Part shown: one piece after another, positions 26,797 to 37,946 of the stretch | How the letters are laid out: every line of letters starts with the position of its first letter | Position numbering within the stretch: the stretch's first letter is position 1 | Assembly: GCA_011773985.1 (NCBI GenBank) | Contig: WVWN01000001.1 | Coordinates: forward strand, 74,984 to 138,983 | Direction of reading: 5' to 3' | DNA from: Candidatus Zixiibacteriota bacterium | GTDB taxonomy: Bacteria > RBG-13-66-14 > B26-G2 > WVWN01 | Length of the DNA: 64,000 bases | The notes under the pieces: model-generated | What the model was told of the DNA's origin: nothing | Seen by the model: only the letters and a program-made list of their open reading frames with translations | The model's database searches: none | Position numbers and translations under genes: made by a program

Positions 26797-29700
26797 TTAG
26801 GTTATAACGTTGAAGCGCGACGTCCCGTCGCCGTCTCTGAAGACCTCCACCCGGCAGGGGAAGAGGTCGCGCAGCTCGGGGAGGTGGGATATTACCAATA
26901 TTTTATCGAAGTCGGCCTTGACGCGGGCAATCGCCTCCACGAGCGCCGTAAGGCCTTCTTCGTCCTGGGTCCCGAAGCCCTCGTCGATTACGAGGAAACG
27001 CAGGGGCACGCCGGCGCGCCGGGCGAGCAATTTCGAGAGGCCGAGTCGCAAGGAGAAGTCGGCCCGGAACGCTTCGCCGCCGGAAAAGGAATCGTAAGGC
27101 CGCGGTTCGCCGCCGTCCGTGAGTACGACGTCGAGCGTTTCCGCGACGCCGCCCGTCTTCTTCTCGCGCTGCGTTTCCAGGCGCAATCCCATTCGGCCGT
27201 CCGAAAGGCGCGCGAGGACGGCGTTGGCCTCCGCCTCCAACTCGGCGAGCGCCCGCTCGGTCATAAGGGCCGGTATGCCGTCCGGGCCGAGCGCCGCGGC
27301 GAGGTAGCGGTCGACGGCGAGTTGCCGCCGCCGGGATTTGAGGGCCGCGTCCACTTGCGCGAAGCGTTTGGCCGCGCGCTCGAGGCGGGCCAACTCGGCG
27401 CGCGCCGCGCCCAATTCTTCCGCCGCCCGCCGCTTCGCCTCGCCCGCGGCCTGCTCCTCCTCCAGCGCGGCTTGGAGTTCCGCGGTCGCCTCCGCCAGCG
27501 CCGCGTCCGCGTCCGGCGCGCCCGCCAGCTCATCCGTCAACCTCGCGTCCTCGAGCTCGATTTTTTCGAGCTCCTGCGACGCCCGACGGTAAACCTCCCG
27601 CGCGAGGGGCGTCTTTTCTTCCGCGAGCTTTAAGCCGCGGAAGCGAACCTTGGCCTCCGCCATCGCCGACGTTCGCCGCCGGGCCGAGTTCAAGGCTCCG
27701 GCGTCGAAGGCCAACGTCGAAATTTCCCCTCGGAGCCGGGCGGCTTCTTCCCGTTCCGCCCCTTCGAGGAAGTCGCCGCGTAGCGCCTCGCGGAGGCGCC
27801 TCCGGGCGTCGTCGTCGGCGTCCCGCGCTATCAGCGCGGCCCTCAGCATTTCGTGCGCTCGCGCGGCCTGGCTCAGTCGGTGCCGCGCGGTCGTGAGTTC
27901 CTCCGTTCGACGCGCGGCCTTCTCCAGCGCCCCCTCGTCGAACGCGGCCCGGGCGAGTTCGCTTTCGGCCTCGGCTACGGCTTTGGCCTCGGCGGACGAC
28001 GCGAGTTTACGTAACTCCTCTTCCGACGCCGCGGCTTCGTTTTCGACGGCTTCCGCCTCGGCTCGAGTCCGCCGGAGCGCGGCCTCTTCTTCAATTGCGC
28101 CGCCCAGCGCTTCCTGGGCCGCGGCGAAGCGTTGCCGTACGGCGCTTTTGCCGGCCAAGCGCGAACGGGCCGCCTCGGATTCTTTCCTTAGGCAGGCGAC
28201 TTGGCGTTCGCGTTCTCTGAGGAGGTTTTCCTCGCGGGCCAACTCGGCCTCGAAGTGGCTTTGGGCCCGGGCCAGGCTTTTCTCGTCGAAGGGCCGCCCG
28301 CAGGTGGGGCAGCGCGACGCGCCCGCGCCGACCTTCGCAAGTTCCGACCGGAGGTTTTGGAACCTTTCCGCGGCGAGTTGGACGTCCCGTGCCGCGGCCG
28401 CGAGCCGCTTCGCGAGTTCCGCCGCGCGCTCCTCCTCCCGCTCCAACGTTTCTAACGCCAAGAGCGCCGCGTCGCGCTCCACTTCCGCCTGCGCCCCGGC
28501 GTCCCGCGCCCGAGATAATTTTTCGGCCAACCCTTCCAATTTTTTAAGGATAACGCGAAGGCCGGCCAGTTTCGCGCGGACGCCCTCGGCTTTTTTATCG
28601 TACGCGTTCCGGACCTCGGCGAGCCGCCGTTCCCACGCGCGATATTGCTTCTCGCCATCTCTTAGTCGGACGTATCTGGCCCGCCACGGCTCGAGCCGGC
28701 GTACGGCACGTTCCAGCTCGGCGCGCGGCGCCGCCTCCGCCTCTAAAGAGATTACCGCCTCCGCGGCGGCGCGAAACCTTTCCTCGGCGACGGCCAGCTC
28801 TTTTTCCGCGGCGAGCTGTCTTTCCCGGGCCCGCGTTAGAATCCCCTCGAGCCGACGCGTCAACGTCTCCCACCGTTCGCCTCTACGCTCGAGCTCGCCC
28901 AGTCTCCGCCGTTCCTCCTCGTATTCGTCGTGAGCGGAGGTTATTTCTTCGCGGCTCGCCGTTATAGCCTCGAGCGCCTTAATCTCCGCCGCGGCTTCCT
29001 CTTTACGTACGCGGGCCGCGGCCATTTGCCCCCGGAGTTCGGCCAGGCGGGCCTTCTGCGCGGCGAACGACGCCTGGAGGGTTCGCGCGCGGCTTTCCTG
29101 TTCGCGCGCCGCGGCTGCGCCGTGCGCCGCCTTTTCCGCGGCCCGCTCTGCTTGCCGTACGTTCGCCTCGGCGGCCTCGGCGGCTCGGCGCGTTTCTTCC
29201 CGCGCCGCCAGTTCGTTCGCGAGGTCGGCCGCGACCGCTTCCTCGCGCGCCAGCGCCTCGCGCGTCTCGCGGCCGGCGCGGGAGGCCGCCTCGCCCAGCG
29301 CGACGAAGCGGTCCAAACCCAACAACGAGAAGAGGAGTTCTTTGCGCCCCCGCGGCCTTAGCGATTTCGTAAAGAAGCCGGCTTCGCCCTGTTTCAGATA
29401 GACGCTCGCGACAAACGAATCGTACGGCAGGCGGACCAGGCCGTCCACGGCCTCGGCGACCGCGGTCACCCCCTGGGCTTCGACTAGCTCCTTTTCCGTG
29501 TCGCCGGGTTTCGAAACGTTGAAAAGAACCGCATCGTGTTTACCATTCCTAAGCGTGTAGGAACGGCGGACGCGGTAGGTGGCGCCGCCGATTTCGAATT
29601 CGAAATCCACCAGCGCGGCCTTGCCGCCGCGCCGCACGAGCGCGTCGTTGGAACGCGTGCGAGCTCGTCCCCAAAGGGCCCACGTAATGGCGTCGAACAG

Positions 29701-29823
29701 CGCCGACTTCCCGGCGCCGTTGGGCCCGGTCAAACACGCCAGGGATAGGTCGGCAAAGGGGAGCGTTTGGAGTTCGGGGCCGTAGCTCAGAAAATCTTTT
29801 AGGCTGAGGGAAACGGGGATCAC
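26797..29823 (-). CDS. sbcC: SbcC/Rad50-like ATPase with zinc hook
   Basis: TGPNGAGKSALFDAITWALWG Walker A, CPTCGRPF hook, DSFSGGEAFRADFSLRL signature; GTG start overlaps sbcD stop (GTGA). Confidence 0.9.
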   Translation of the reverse strand: MIPVSLSLKDFLSYGPELQTLPFADLSLACLTGPNGAGKSALFDAITWALWGRARTRSNDALVRRGGKAALVDFEFEIGGATYRVRRSYTLRNGKHDAVLFNVSKPGDTEKELVEAQGVTAVAEAVDGLVRLPYDSFVASVYLKQGEAGFFTKSLRPRGRKELLFSLLGLDRFVALGEAASRAGRETREALAREEAVAADLANELAAREETRRAAEAAEANVRQAERAAEKAAHGAAAAREQESRARTLQASFAAQKARLAELRGQMAAARVRKEEAAAEIKALEAITASREEITSAHDEYEEERRRLGELERRGERWETLTRRLEGILTRARERQLAAEKELAVAEERFRAAAEAVISLEAEAAPRAELERAVRRLEPWRARYVRLRDGEKQYRAWERRLAEVRNAYDKKAEGVRAKLAGLRVILKKLEGLAEKLSRARDAGAQAEVERDAALLALETLEREEERAAELAKRLAAAARDVQLAAERFQNLRSELAKVGAGASRCPTCGRPFDEKSLARAQSHFEAELAREENLLRERERQVACLRKESEAARSRLAGKSAVRQRFAAAQEALGGAIEEEAALRRTRAEAEAVENEAAASEEELRKLASSAEAKAVAEAESELARAAFDEGALEKAARRTEELTTARHRLSQAARAHEMLRAALIARDADDDARRRLREALRGDFLEGAEREEAARLRGEISTLAFDAGALNSARRRTSAMAEAKVRFRGLKLAEEKTPLAREVYRRASQELEKIELEDARLTDELAGAPDADAALAEATAELQAALEEEQAAGEAKRRAAEELGAARAELARLERAAKRFAQVDAALKSRRRQLAVDRYLAAALGPDGIPALMTERALAELEAEANAVLARLSDGRMGLRLETQREKKTGGVAETLDVVLTDGGEPRPYDSFSGGEAFRADFSLRLGLSKLLARRAGVPLRFLVIDEGFGTQDEEGLTALVEAIARVKADFDKILVISHLPELRDLFPCRVEVFRDGDGTSRFNVIT

Positions 29824-31004
29824 TGGTCGGCGCCGCCCCCTTCGCCAAGCTCGGCCGCCCGCTCCAGGAGTTCGGCCAGCGCTACGTCGAAGCTCGGCGG
29901 CTTTTCGGCCATATATTGGCGCAGCGCGTCGCGGAGGTCGCTTTCCGGCTTGATGCCGGCCCGACGTCGCTTTTCCGTCGCCCGCGGCTCGAAGATGACT
30001 TTGGCCGTGAACGCGCCCTCGAAGGCCGGGAGGAGAACGTTGCCCTTCACGTAAGGCGCGAGCGTCGGGGGCCCGGTTACCTTCAGCCGGACGACCGCGC
30101 CGTCGTAGCGCCGGCCGGCCGCGGCCCGCCGCACCGCCGCTTCGAGCTCCGCTTCGCTTTCCGCCTCTATCGCGACGGTCACGAATTCCCGGGCCGACGT
30201 CTCGACGAAACGCCAGCGCGCGGCGCCGCGCTTGAGCTCCACCAGGACCGCGCCCTTGGGCACGCCTTCGTCCGAGAAATCGATCCGCGCGGGCGAACCG
30301 GCGTAGACCGCGGGGCCGCCTTCGGGCATGGGGAGCGATTGGTGGCTGTGGAGGTGGCCGAGCGCGTAGTAGGAGAACGCGGCGTGGGCGATCGTTGCCG
30401 CGGCCATAATGGCCTCGTCGAACAGGAGCGTCGCCTCGGATGAGGGCTTGCCGCCTTCGAGCCAGACGTGCCCGGCGAAGATCGCCGGCCCGTGCTCCTC
30501 GAGCCGGGGCCCCCATTCCTCGCGGACCAGGTGCTTCAAATCTTTTATGGCCGCGAGGACGCGGCCGCCCGGGCCGTCGAAGAGCCAGGGCACCGCCGCC
30601 ACCGTAACCGGCCCCGCCGCGGTCTCGAGCGCAACAAGCTCCGGTTCCGATACGACGTGAACGCCGGGCAACGACAATGCGCCGAACACCGCTTGGCCGC
30701 TAACCGCGGGAAGCCGGCGGGGGCGGTCGTGGTTTCCCAAAACTATGACCAGCGGCAAACCGGCAAGGCGCAAACGTGCCACGCGGCGCGCCCACTCCCG
30801 CTGTACGAGCGGCGTCGTGCTGTATTTGTCGTACACGTCGCCCGCGATAACGACGAAGTGGACCTCTTCGGCCAGCGCCAGGTCCACGGCCCAATCCAGC
30901 GCCGCGAGGAATTCGTCGAGCCTCGCGGGCCGGCCCTCGAGCCAGCGTTCGTAACAACGGACGCCGAGGTGGAGGTCAGCTACGTGCAGGAATTTAATAT
31001 CCAT
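29820..31004 (-). CDS. sbcD: SbcD/Mre11-like nuclease
   Basis: 394 aa; HVADLHLGVRC, VIAGDVYD, VLGNHDRP. Confidence 0.92.
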   Translation of the reverse strand: MDIKFLHVADLHLGVRCYERWLEGRPARLDEFLAALDWAVDLALAEEVHFVVIAGDVYDKYSTTPLVQREWARRVARLRLAGLPLVIVLGNHDRPRRLPAVSGQAVFGALSLPGVHVVSEPELVALETAAGPVTVAAVPWLFDGPGGRVLAAIKDLKHLVREEWGPRLEEHGPAIFAGHVWLEGGKPSSEATLLFDEAIMAAATIAHAAFSYYALGHLHSHQSLPMPEGGPAVYAGSPARIDFSDEGVPKGAVLVELKRGAARWRFVETSAREFVTVAIEAESEAELEAAVRRAAAGRRYDGAVVRLKVTGPPTLAPYVKGNVLLPAFEGAFTAKVIFEPRATEKRRRAGIKPESDLRDALRQYMAEKPPSFDVALAELLERAAELGEGGGADQ

Positions 31005-31065
31005 GACCGGTCGGTAGCGGCGCGAGCCACCCTTATTATAATAACGCCGCCGGTCGCCGTCTATT

Positions 31066-31092
31066 AAAAAGGCGCCAACCGACGGCGCTTTT
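31066..31092 (-). terminator. Terminator in the gap between the sbcD start and the histidine kinase stop
   Basis: Minus strand AAAAGCGCC-gtcggtt-GGCGCCTTTTT. Confidence 0.55.
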
Positions 31093-31119
31093 CAACTCCG
31101 CATTACTCCCGCCTCGCTC

Positions 31120-34100
31120 TTACGAAGCCTCCGCCACGGGTACGGTGAAAGTAAAGGTGGACCCTTTGCCTTCTTCGCTCTCCACTTTTACGGAGCCGCC
31201 GTGCGCTTCTACGATCGCCCGCGCTATGTACAAGCCCAGGCCGGCCCCGCGCACCCGCCGGTCGCTGTCTTTCCGAAAGGTCTTGAATTTTTCGAATAAG
31301 TGGGGAATGTCCGCTTTAGGAATACCCACGCCCGTGTCGGCCACGCCGACCGTTACCATCCCGTCGGCGACGCCGCCCGCGAAAATTTTTACGTAACCGC
31401 CCTCGGGCGTGAACTTGAGCGCGTTTCCCACGAGGTTCGAGAGGACCTGGAGCAATTTGGCCTCGTCCCCTATTATGGGCGGCAGGTCCGGTTCCACGGA
31501 CGACGTAAACTCTACGCCTTGCCGGGCGGCTATCACCTTGGCGCCGTCGTAGGCTTCGCGCACGAGGTTCTCCACCGCTATCGGCTCCGGCGTTATCTTT
31601 ATCCCCGTGTCCTCGAGGCGATAGAAATCCAATATGTTGTTTATAAGTTCTATAAGGCGTTTGGACTCTTTGGGTATAATCCGGACGAGGTTCATTATCC
31701 TCTCGTCGACTTCGCTCGCCAACAGTTCTTCGATTATTTCGCCCGAGCCGAGGATGCCGGTCATGGGGGTCCTAAGGTCGTGTACGAGCATGGAGACGAA
31801 GTCCGCCTTCATCTCGTCGAGCCGTCGGAGTTCGCGGTTCGCGCGCGCGAGTTCCTCCGCTTTTTGTTTCACTTCCTCCATGAGCGTGGAGTTTCGGAGG
31901 GCGACGGCTATTTGCCCCGAGAGGGTCTCGAGCGCGGCGACGTCCGCCTCGTCGAAGGCGTTGGGCCAGCGGCTTTCGACGTTGAGAACCGCGACCACCT
32001 CGCCGTCCATCTTTATCGGTACGCAGAGCTCCGACAGCATCGGCGGCAGGAAGTCGACGTCCAAGAAATCGGGTTCGCGCGTAGTGTCGGGGACGAGGGC
32101 CGTCTGGCCCGTGCGGACTACGCGGCCGCAAACGCCGGCGTTGACGCTTTGGCGATAGTCTACGAAAAGCACTTTCGCGGCCCCTTGGACCTTGTACGCT
32201 TGGAGCACCAGCGAGTCGGTTTCCTTGTCCGCGGTGAGGATGGTTACGTTCTGGAAGCGGAGGTCATTTTGTACGCGCTCGACCACGGTGGGGTAGAGTT
32301 CGTTTATGTCGAGGACGGAGGACAGGATGCTCCCGATGGAGTTGAGGTCGTACAGCTGTTGCGTGCGTTGCGCCGTTTCCTCGAAAAGGCGCGCGTTCTG
32401 GAGTGCAACCGCGACCTGGTCTGCGAAGGCGGTCAATATATCCAGGTCCCCCTGGTGGAACGCCCCGGCCTCGTCGTGGTAGACGCCGATGCAGCCCAGG
32501 CTCCGCCCCTCGTATACGATCGGCGCGAAGATCTCGGAACGTGCGCCGTCCTCGTCCTCGCCGGCGAACCGGCCGTCGGTCTCGCTGTCCGCGATAAGCA
32601 GCGGTTGGCGGTTTTCCACGACCCACCCCGGGCGCCGTCGGTGGGCGGTCAGTTCCGCTATTTCGACGCTCTCGGCGCTGAGGTTCTTGCTCGCGACGAT
32701 TTTGAATTGCCGGTGAGTCTCGTCGTAGGAGTAAACGGCTCCGCGCATGAATTCGAGGAAGTTGCTAAGCTCTTCCAGTACGCGCACCATCAACTCCTCC
32801 GGGTCGCGAATGGAGTTGATCACCCGCGTGATGCTGGCCACGGCGTGAAGGCGTTTGGTCCGGTTCCTCAGCGTTTCCACCGCGGCCGCTTCCTCGGCGA
32901 CGAGCGCCGCGTAACTTACGAACAGCTCCAACATGAAGAGACTTTCGTCGCCCGGTTTCTTGTGTTCGATCGGGTCATCCAGGATTACGTAGCCGACCGC
33001 CTTGCCCTCCCGGCCGTACATTTTTACCATGAACAGGTCGCGCGTGTCCCAGTCGCCGATGCGGCCGCCCCCTTCGAACGGCTTCACCCTCCGTATGAGG
33101 TCCGCGGTCTCCGCGCCGTGCGGGACGTGGTAGATGTTGCCGCTGCGGTAGGGTTGCAGCGCCGCGCTCTCCAGCAGTTCTTTGGTTTGCCGCGCCGACT
33201 CGAGCGCTCCGCCGAGGGCCTCGATTTCCTCGTCGCCGTACCCGGCCGAGGCGGTCTCGCCCGGGCCGGGCACCGGGCCGAAGACTTTCATGTAAACCTT
33301 CTCCCACCCCAAACCCTTTATACCTTTTACGATGAGCTGGAATTTATCGGCGAGGCTCTCGTGCTCTCTTATCCGGCCGGCGACGCGGAAGAGGTGGGCG
33401 AGGCGGTTGCGTTCGAAGACTAGGCGGTTCGTCTTTTCCTCCAGTTCATCCTCCAGCCGGATTTGCGGCGTTACGTTGTCGTTGACCGCGACTAAGCCGA
33501 CGACGTTTCCCCTCGGGTCGCGCAGGGGCGAGATCCTAAGGTCGAGGTATTCCTCGCGGCCGAACCGGTCCTTGTGGCGGAAGCGCTCGATGCGGTAGGG
33601 CTTGCCCGTCTCGAGGACGTCGCGCAGGCGTTCGCGCACCGTTTTGCGTCCCATTCGTTCGTGCTCGAGGTTCGGCAGGAGGTCGAAGATTTCGCGGCCG
33701 AGCGCGTCCTCCTCCGGTATCCCGGATTCTATCTCTTGCCCCTGCGACCATCGCGTGACGCGGAATTCCCGGTCGCAGGCGATGATGCCGACGGGCACGT
33801 TGTCCAGCAGGTATTCTTGCCGCAGGCCCGGAGCGCCTTTGCTTTCCCCCTCGGATTGAATCGTCGCGATTAGAAACTCTTCCCCGCCCACCGGGAATCG
33901 TCGCGCGTAGAGGATAGCGTGGACGATTTCGCCCTCGCTCGAGATGACGTTCACCGGTTTGTCGGGCACGGCGGCGGCCGCGCGCGCCCGTTCCCACAGC
34001 TCGAGCACTTCGCGCTCGCCGCCCGCGAGGATGCCCGCGAGCGGGCGGCCCGCGAGGTCCGGGCCCTCGTAGCCGAAAATCGTCCCGGCGGCGTTCGCGG

Positions 34101-34221
34101 CCGCGGCGATTACGCCTTCGCCGGTTACGACGAAAGCCGGCGTACCGGCCAGGCCGGCGGCTTGAGCCAGCGCAGCGGCGAAGCTCGCAGCGGCGTCGCC
34201 CTCTTGAGGAGTTTTCGCCAT
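31120..34221 (-). CDS. Multi-PAS/GAF sensor histidine kinase, apparently cytoplasmic
   Basis: 1033 aa; [24 protein letters not shown]-box, N/G boxes; PAS-like and repeated GAF-like segments. Confidence 0.9.
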   Translation of the reverse strand: MAKTPQEGDAAASFAAALAQAAGLAGTPAFVVTGEGVIAAAANAAGTIFGYEGPDLAGRPLAGILAGGEREVLELWERARAAAAVPDKPVNVISSEGEIVHAILYARRFPVGGEEFLIATIQSEGESKGAPGLRQEYLLDNVPVGIIACDREFRVTRWSQGQEIESGIPEEDALGREIFDLLPNLEHERMGRKTVRERLRDVLETGKPYRIERFRHKDRFGREEYLDLRISPLRDPRGNVVGLVAVNDNVTPQIRLEDELEEKTNRLVFERNRLAHLFRVAGRIREHESLADKFQLIVKGIKGLGWEKVYMKVFGPVPGPGETASAGYGDEEIEALGGALESARQTKELLESAALQPYRSGNIYHVPHGAETADLIRRVKPFEGGGRIGDWDTRDLFMVKMYGREGKAVGYVILDDPIEHKKPGDESLFMLELFVSYAALVAEEAAAVETLRNRTKRLHAVASITRVINSIRDPEELMVRVLEELSNFLEFMRGAVYSYDETHRQFKIVASKNLSAESVEIAELTAHRRRPGWVVENRQPLLIADSETDGRFAGEDEDGARSEIFAPIVYEGRSLGCIGVYHDEAGAFHQGDLDILTAFADQVAVALQNARLFEETAQRTQQLYDLNSIGSILSSVLDINELYPTVVERVQNDLRFQNVTILTADKETDSLVLQAYKVQGAAKVLFVDYRQSVNAGVCGRVVRTGQTALVPDTTREPDFLDVDFLPPMLSELCVPIKMDGEVVAVLNVESRWPNAFDEADVAALETLSGQIAVALRNSTLMEEVKQKAEELARANRELRRLDEMKADFVSMLVHDLRTPMTGILGSGEIIEELLASEVDERIMNLVRIIPKESKRLIELINNILDFYRLEDTGIKITPEPIAVENLVREAYDGAKVIAARQGVEFTSSVEPDLPPIIGDEAKLLQVLSNLVGNALKFTPEGGYVKIFAGGVADGMVTVGVADTGVGIPKADIPHLFEKFKTFRKDSDRRVRGAGLGLYIARAIVEAHGGSVKVESEEGKGSTFTFTVPVAEAS

Positions 34222-34297
34222 ATCCGGTTTTTTACCTTCCCGCCGGCAGCCGGCCTGCCGTAACGGGGCGTAATGTTAATTTATAGTTCTACAAAAA

Positions 34298-34326
34298 ATT
34301 ATAGCACCTCGGCGCCAAAACGTCAA
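34298..34326 (-). promoter_or_regulatory. Sigma70-type promoter for the histidine kinase
   Basis: Minus strand TTGACG-17 nt-TATAAT. Confidence 0.75.
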
Positions 34327-34348
34327 ATAACTCCTGCAATACCCGGGG

Positions 34349-35098
34349 TTACGAGTAACACGCCAAAGTTAAGCTTTTTATTTCCAAACCGGTATGGTAA
34401 TGAAGGTGGGCGCGGATGAACGAGAGCGTTTGTTCGACAAGCTCCGGCCCGGCCTTTACGCGCCTTAGCCGGCGCGGCTCGAACGTCGTGAGGGCGTTGG
34501 CGAAGTTGTAAGTCGCGGGCGATATGGCGATGGCCTCGCCGCTCGCCGGTTCGCACGCGCGGCAAACGACCGTCCCGTCCTTGAGGACCAAAGCCACGCC
34601 GTCGGCGGGCCGCACGCGGCCGCAAGCGGCGCATTTATCGAGCTCGGGTTTTAATCCCAACCGGGCCGCCAATTTTAGGAGGAATTGGGCGAGGAGGGGC
34701 GCGGGGGGGCCGCCGCCGTCGAGCGCCTCGAGCGTCGACGCCAGCAGCTCGTATAGCCTGGGGTCGGCGTCGCCCTCGCCGCTCAGCTTGTCCACCGCTT
34801 CGGCCATGGCAAGGCCGTACGGCAGCGCCTTCGCGTCTTCGCGGATGAACCGCCCGGGGCGGAGCGGGGAAGTTTCCGATAACGTAAATAGCTCTTTACT
34901 TTCGCGCCAGTAGAAGACGAATTCGTCGCGGCTCAGGGGCTCGAGCGCCGCGCCGTACTTGTTTTTGGGGCTTCGGGCCCCTTTGGCCAAAAGCTGCACT
35001 TTGCCCGCGTCCCGCGTGTACACGACGGCCACCCGCGACGTCTCGCCGAAGTCCCGGCGTTTGAGTACCACCCCTTCCGTTCTGATTATTTCCGTCAC
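34349..35098 (-). CDS. recO: DNA repair protein RecO
   Basis: 249 aa; TEGVVLKRRDFGETSRVAVVYTRDAGKVQLLAKGARSPKNKYGAALEP; CAACG...CRAC. Confidence 0.9.
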   Translation of the reverse strand: MTEIIRTEGVVLKRRDFGETSRVAVVYTRDAGKVQLLAKGARSPKNKYGAALEPLSRDEFVFYWRESKELFTLSETSPLRPGRFIREDAKALPYGLAMAEAVDKLSGEGDADPRLYELLASTLEALDGGGPPAPLLAQFLLKLAARLGLKPELDKCAACGRVRPADGVALVLKDGTVVCRACEPASGEAIAISPATYNFANALTTFEPRRLRRVKAGPELVEQTLSFIRAHLHYHTGLEIKSLTLACYS

Positions 35099-35104
35099 CG
35101 CGGC

Positions 35105-36658
35105 TCAGCCCAGGTAGCCCATGCTCTCGAGCCTCGCGCGGACCTCGGCGTCCTCGCCGTCGACGTAGCCGGCGCCCCCCACGTCGTAATCGAAGTAGAC
35201 GGGCGGCGCCGCGGCCAGCGTTTTCGGCGTAACGACTTCCGCCAGCACGCGGCCGTCGAGCCCCGCGGGCACGGCTTCCTTCATCAAGTACATAACCGTG
35301 GGGTAGACGTCGGCCAACGTCGCCCCGTTCGGAGCGGAGCCGGCCGAGACCGACGGCCCTCGCGCGAAGAGGATGCCCTCGCGCCGATGCTCGCCGGCGC
35401 GGCGCCGTCGCGGCGCTACCGCCGGGTCGTCGGAAAACTCCACGAGGCGGATTCCGTCTTCCCACAAAGGCAGGTAGATGTCGGGGGCGTCGTCCACGAA
35501 CGGGCCGTGATATACCTCTTCGCGCCGGACGACGCGGCCCCGCAGGCCGGCGTGGAGCTCTTCCAGGCCGGCCGCGAGGTCGTCGCGAACCTTCTCGTAG
35601 TCCGCGCGGTCGACTATCCCCTCCGGCTCCCGGCCCGCGACGTTTAGGTAGACGCCGTACTGCGTCGCGGTCCCGGGGAAGGCTTTCGTCCGCTTCCAAT
35701 CGACGGCGGCGAATACGGACAGCCGCTCCATAACGCGGCCGCGCGCCGCGGCCCGCCACCGTTGGGGCAGGCGCTTGCGAAGGTTTAATACGTCCAGTTT
35801 CGCGACCGCGTCCATAACGCGCCGCGGCGAGGGATTTTTCTTCTTCTTCAGCGTCATGAAGCCGTGGCGGACGAGGTGCCCGGCAAGGTCGACTTCGCCC
35901 TCGGCCGGGCCGAAGCCGTGGTCCGACATCACCAGCGTCGTAACGTCCTCGCCGCCCGCCTCCATAAATTCGGCCAACGCGGCATCGAGCCATTCGTAGT
36001 GGCGGCGAACGAGCTCGGCCTTGTCCCAGTAAAAGTGCATCAGTCGGTCGACGCCGGTGAAGACGACGACGAAGAGGTCCGGCCGCCGCGATTTCCACAA
36101 GTGCAACGCGATCTTTTTGCGGGCCTCGGCGACGCGGTAAAGGTCTTCGGTGAAGGCTTCGTCGGGGACCTCTTCGAAGTTGGCCGGGTCCATGTCGATG
36201 AAATATTCGCCGACGCCGCGGATCTCCGCGCCCAGCGAGGGGGGGTACAGGTGTTTGTCGGCGAAGGAGGGCGTGAGCATGCCCGGTATAACGAAGCCGT
36301 TTACGGGGCGCGGCGGGAACGTGAGCGGGACGTTCACGGCCCCTACGGTCCGGCCGGCGGAGGATAGCGTGTCGAAGACGCGGGCCGCCGTCAGCGCGGA
36401 GGCGTTTTGCAGGCGACGATAGTAGCCGTGCCGGGGCGGCGCGAGGAAGTCGAAGACGCCGTGGCGGCCGGGGTTAAGGCCGGTCTGGAAGGTGGCCCAG
36501 GCCGGCGCCGTGAGGGGCGGACAAACGGTGGATAACGTGCCCGCGGCGCCTTCTGCCTGAAGGCGCGCGAGGTTGGGGAGGCGGCCCGCCTCGAGCATCG
36601 GCCCGACGACGTTGAAGGTCCCGCCGTCTATGCCGAATATTAGCACGCGACTTCTCAT
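35105..36658 (-). CDS. Alkaline phosphatase superfamily / type I phosphodiesterase-nucleotide pyrophosphatase-like protein
   Basis: 517 aa; IFGIDGGTFNVV, CPPLTAPAWATFQTGLNPGRHGVFDF, MSDHGFG. Confidence 0.88.
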   Translation of the reverse strand: MRSRVLIFGIDGGTFNVVGPMLEAGRLPNLARLQAEGAAGTLSTVCPPLTAPAWATFQTGLNPGRHGVFDFLAPPRHGYYRRLQNASALTAARVFDTLSSAGRTVGAVNVPLTFPPRPVNGFVIPGMLTPSFADKHLYPPSLGAEIRGVGEYFIDMDPANFEEVPDEAFTEDLYRVAEARKKIALHLWKSRRPDLFVVVFTGVDRLMHFYWDKAELVRRHYEWLDAALAEFMEAGGEDVTTLVMSDHGFGPAEGEVDLAGHLVRHGFMTLKKKKNPSPRRVMDAVAKLDVLNLRKRLPQRWRAAARGRVMERLSVFAAVDWKRTKAFPGTATQYGVYLNVAGREPEGIVDRADYEKVRDDLAAGLEELHAGLRGRVVRREEVYHGPFVDDAPDIYLPLWEDGIRLVEFSDDPAVAPRRRRAGEHRREGILFARGPSVSAGSAPNGATLADVYPTVMYLMKEAVPAGLDGRVLAEVVTPKTLAAAPPVYFDYDVGGAGYVDGEDAEVRARLESMGYLG

Positions 36659-37944
36659 AATGCCTGCGCGGCCGCGGTTCGCCCTTCCTCCGCGCGGCTT
36701 GCCGCGACCAGCGCGCCCGCCAGTGCGTACAGTATGGCCATTATCTCGTAATCGCCGAAAGTGTACTCGAAGAAGCCCTCCACCAGGAACCCCACGGTCG
36801 CGCCGATGCCCGCCAGGCCGAGGACGCGTACCGTCGGCGAACGCGCGCGCCGATATCCGCGTACGAATAATTTCAACAGCGCGAATACGAAGAAGGAGAA
36901 AGCCGCGAGGCCGACGACGCCCCTCTCTACGACTAGTTGTATGTAGTTATTGTGCGCGTGGGGCACGAGGCTTTCGACCGAGGTCTTGTCTTTGTAGCTA
37001 TCGTAGAGGCGGAGCGTGTTATGCACCCCAATCCCGGTTAAGGGGTAATCGCGGGCTATTCTCAGGGTAGTGCGCCAGATGTCCACGCGGAATTCGGGCG
37101 GCCCTTCCGCCTCGCCCGCGGCGCGCTCGCTCGCGACGTTTATGATTGATTCCGCCCTTTTTATGATGGGACGGGGCGCGATCAGTACCGCAAGTACGAG
37201 TACGGCCGGAAACGCCCAGAGGAGGCGGCGGTCGGCCACGACCGCTATTACGAAGACCGACGCCGCCAGGCCTACCCAAGCCGACCGCACGAGCGAGGCG
37301 GCGAGGCCGGCCAGCATTATCGTGAGCAACGTCGCGAGGCCGACGCGGCCCCGCGCGGAGAGGTTGCCCCGTAGAAAGGCCGCCAGCGCCACGGTTATCG
37401 CGAGCATCATCACGCCGCCGTACGTCATATAGAACAGTCGGCCGCCGGGCCGGACCGTGAATACGTCGGCCCCCTCCGCCACGGCGCGCGCGAATTGGAA
37501 GACGGCGTAGGCCGAGTTGGCCGCGGCCGCAAGGAAGAAGGCCCACGCCATGGCCCCGGGCACCCACCGCCGATGCCCCGGCAACCCGAAGGCGACGGTG
37601 TAGTAAATCAGCGGCGCCGCGTACGTGAGCGTCCAGAAAAAAGAGCGGTTCCCGAACTCGACGCCGCCCACGAGATAAGCCGTCGCCGACGAAATTATCA
37701 TAGAGGCATAGAGGGCCAAGAAGGGCCAATCGAGCGACGTGTGGTACAGCGGCGGCCTGCGCGTGAGCTCGGCCTTGACGATGAGCGGCAACAACACGAA
37801 CGCGAAGATGGCCCAGTTGAGTAAAGAGATGGAAAAGGCCAGCCCCGCGGCAAATAGTATCAACCCGGGGATTTGCCACAGCCTCAAAAAGTTGAAGATG
37901 GTGCGGAAGGTCGGGGAAGCTTCTGTATACGCCGCCGTATTCAT
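36655..37944 (-). CDS. O-antigen ligase family protein
   Basis: 429 aa polytopic; PLTGIGVHNTLRLY...PHAHNNYIQLVVERGVVGL. Confidence 0.88.
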   Translation of the reverse strand: MNTAAYTEASPTFRTIFNFLRLWQIPGLILFAAGLAFSISLLNWAIFAFVLLPLIVKAELTRRPPLYHTSLDWPFLALYASMIISSATAYLVGGVEFGNRSFFWTLTYAAPLIYYTVAFGLPGHRRWVPGAMAWAFFLAAAANSAYAVFQFARAVAEGADVFTVRPGGRLFYMTYGGVMMLAITVALAAFLRGNLSARGRVGLATLLTIMLAGLAASLVRSAWVGLAASVFVIAVVADRRLLWAFPAVLVLAVLIAPRPIIKRAESIINVASERAAGEAEGPPEFRVDIWRTTLRIARDYPLTGIGVHNTLRLYDSYKDKTSVESLVPHAHNNYIQLVVERGVVGLAAFSFFVFALLKLFVRGYRRARSPTVRVLGLAGIGATVGFLVEGFFEYTFGDYEIMAILYALAGALVAASRAEEGRTAAAQAL

Positions 37945-37946
37945 CG

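Noticed and set aside
27650-28933. 427-aa Ser/Arg/Ala-rich plus ORF
   Set aside because: Antisense of the SbcC coiled coil (Glu/Ala/Arg-rich codons); not a real repeat protein.
29824-30516. N-terminal extension of the SbcC ORF (1239 aa version)
   Set aside because: Overlaps the well-supported SbcD frame; the SbcC homology begins at GTG 29823.
31300-33423. 707-aa plus ORF antisense to the histidine kinase
   Set aside because: High-GC antisense artefact; H-box and ATPase motifs are on the minus strand.
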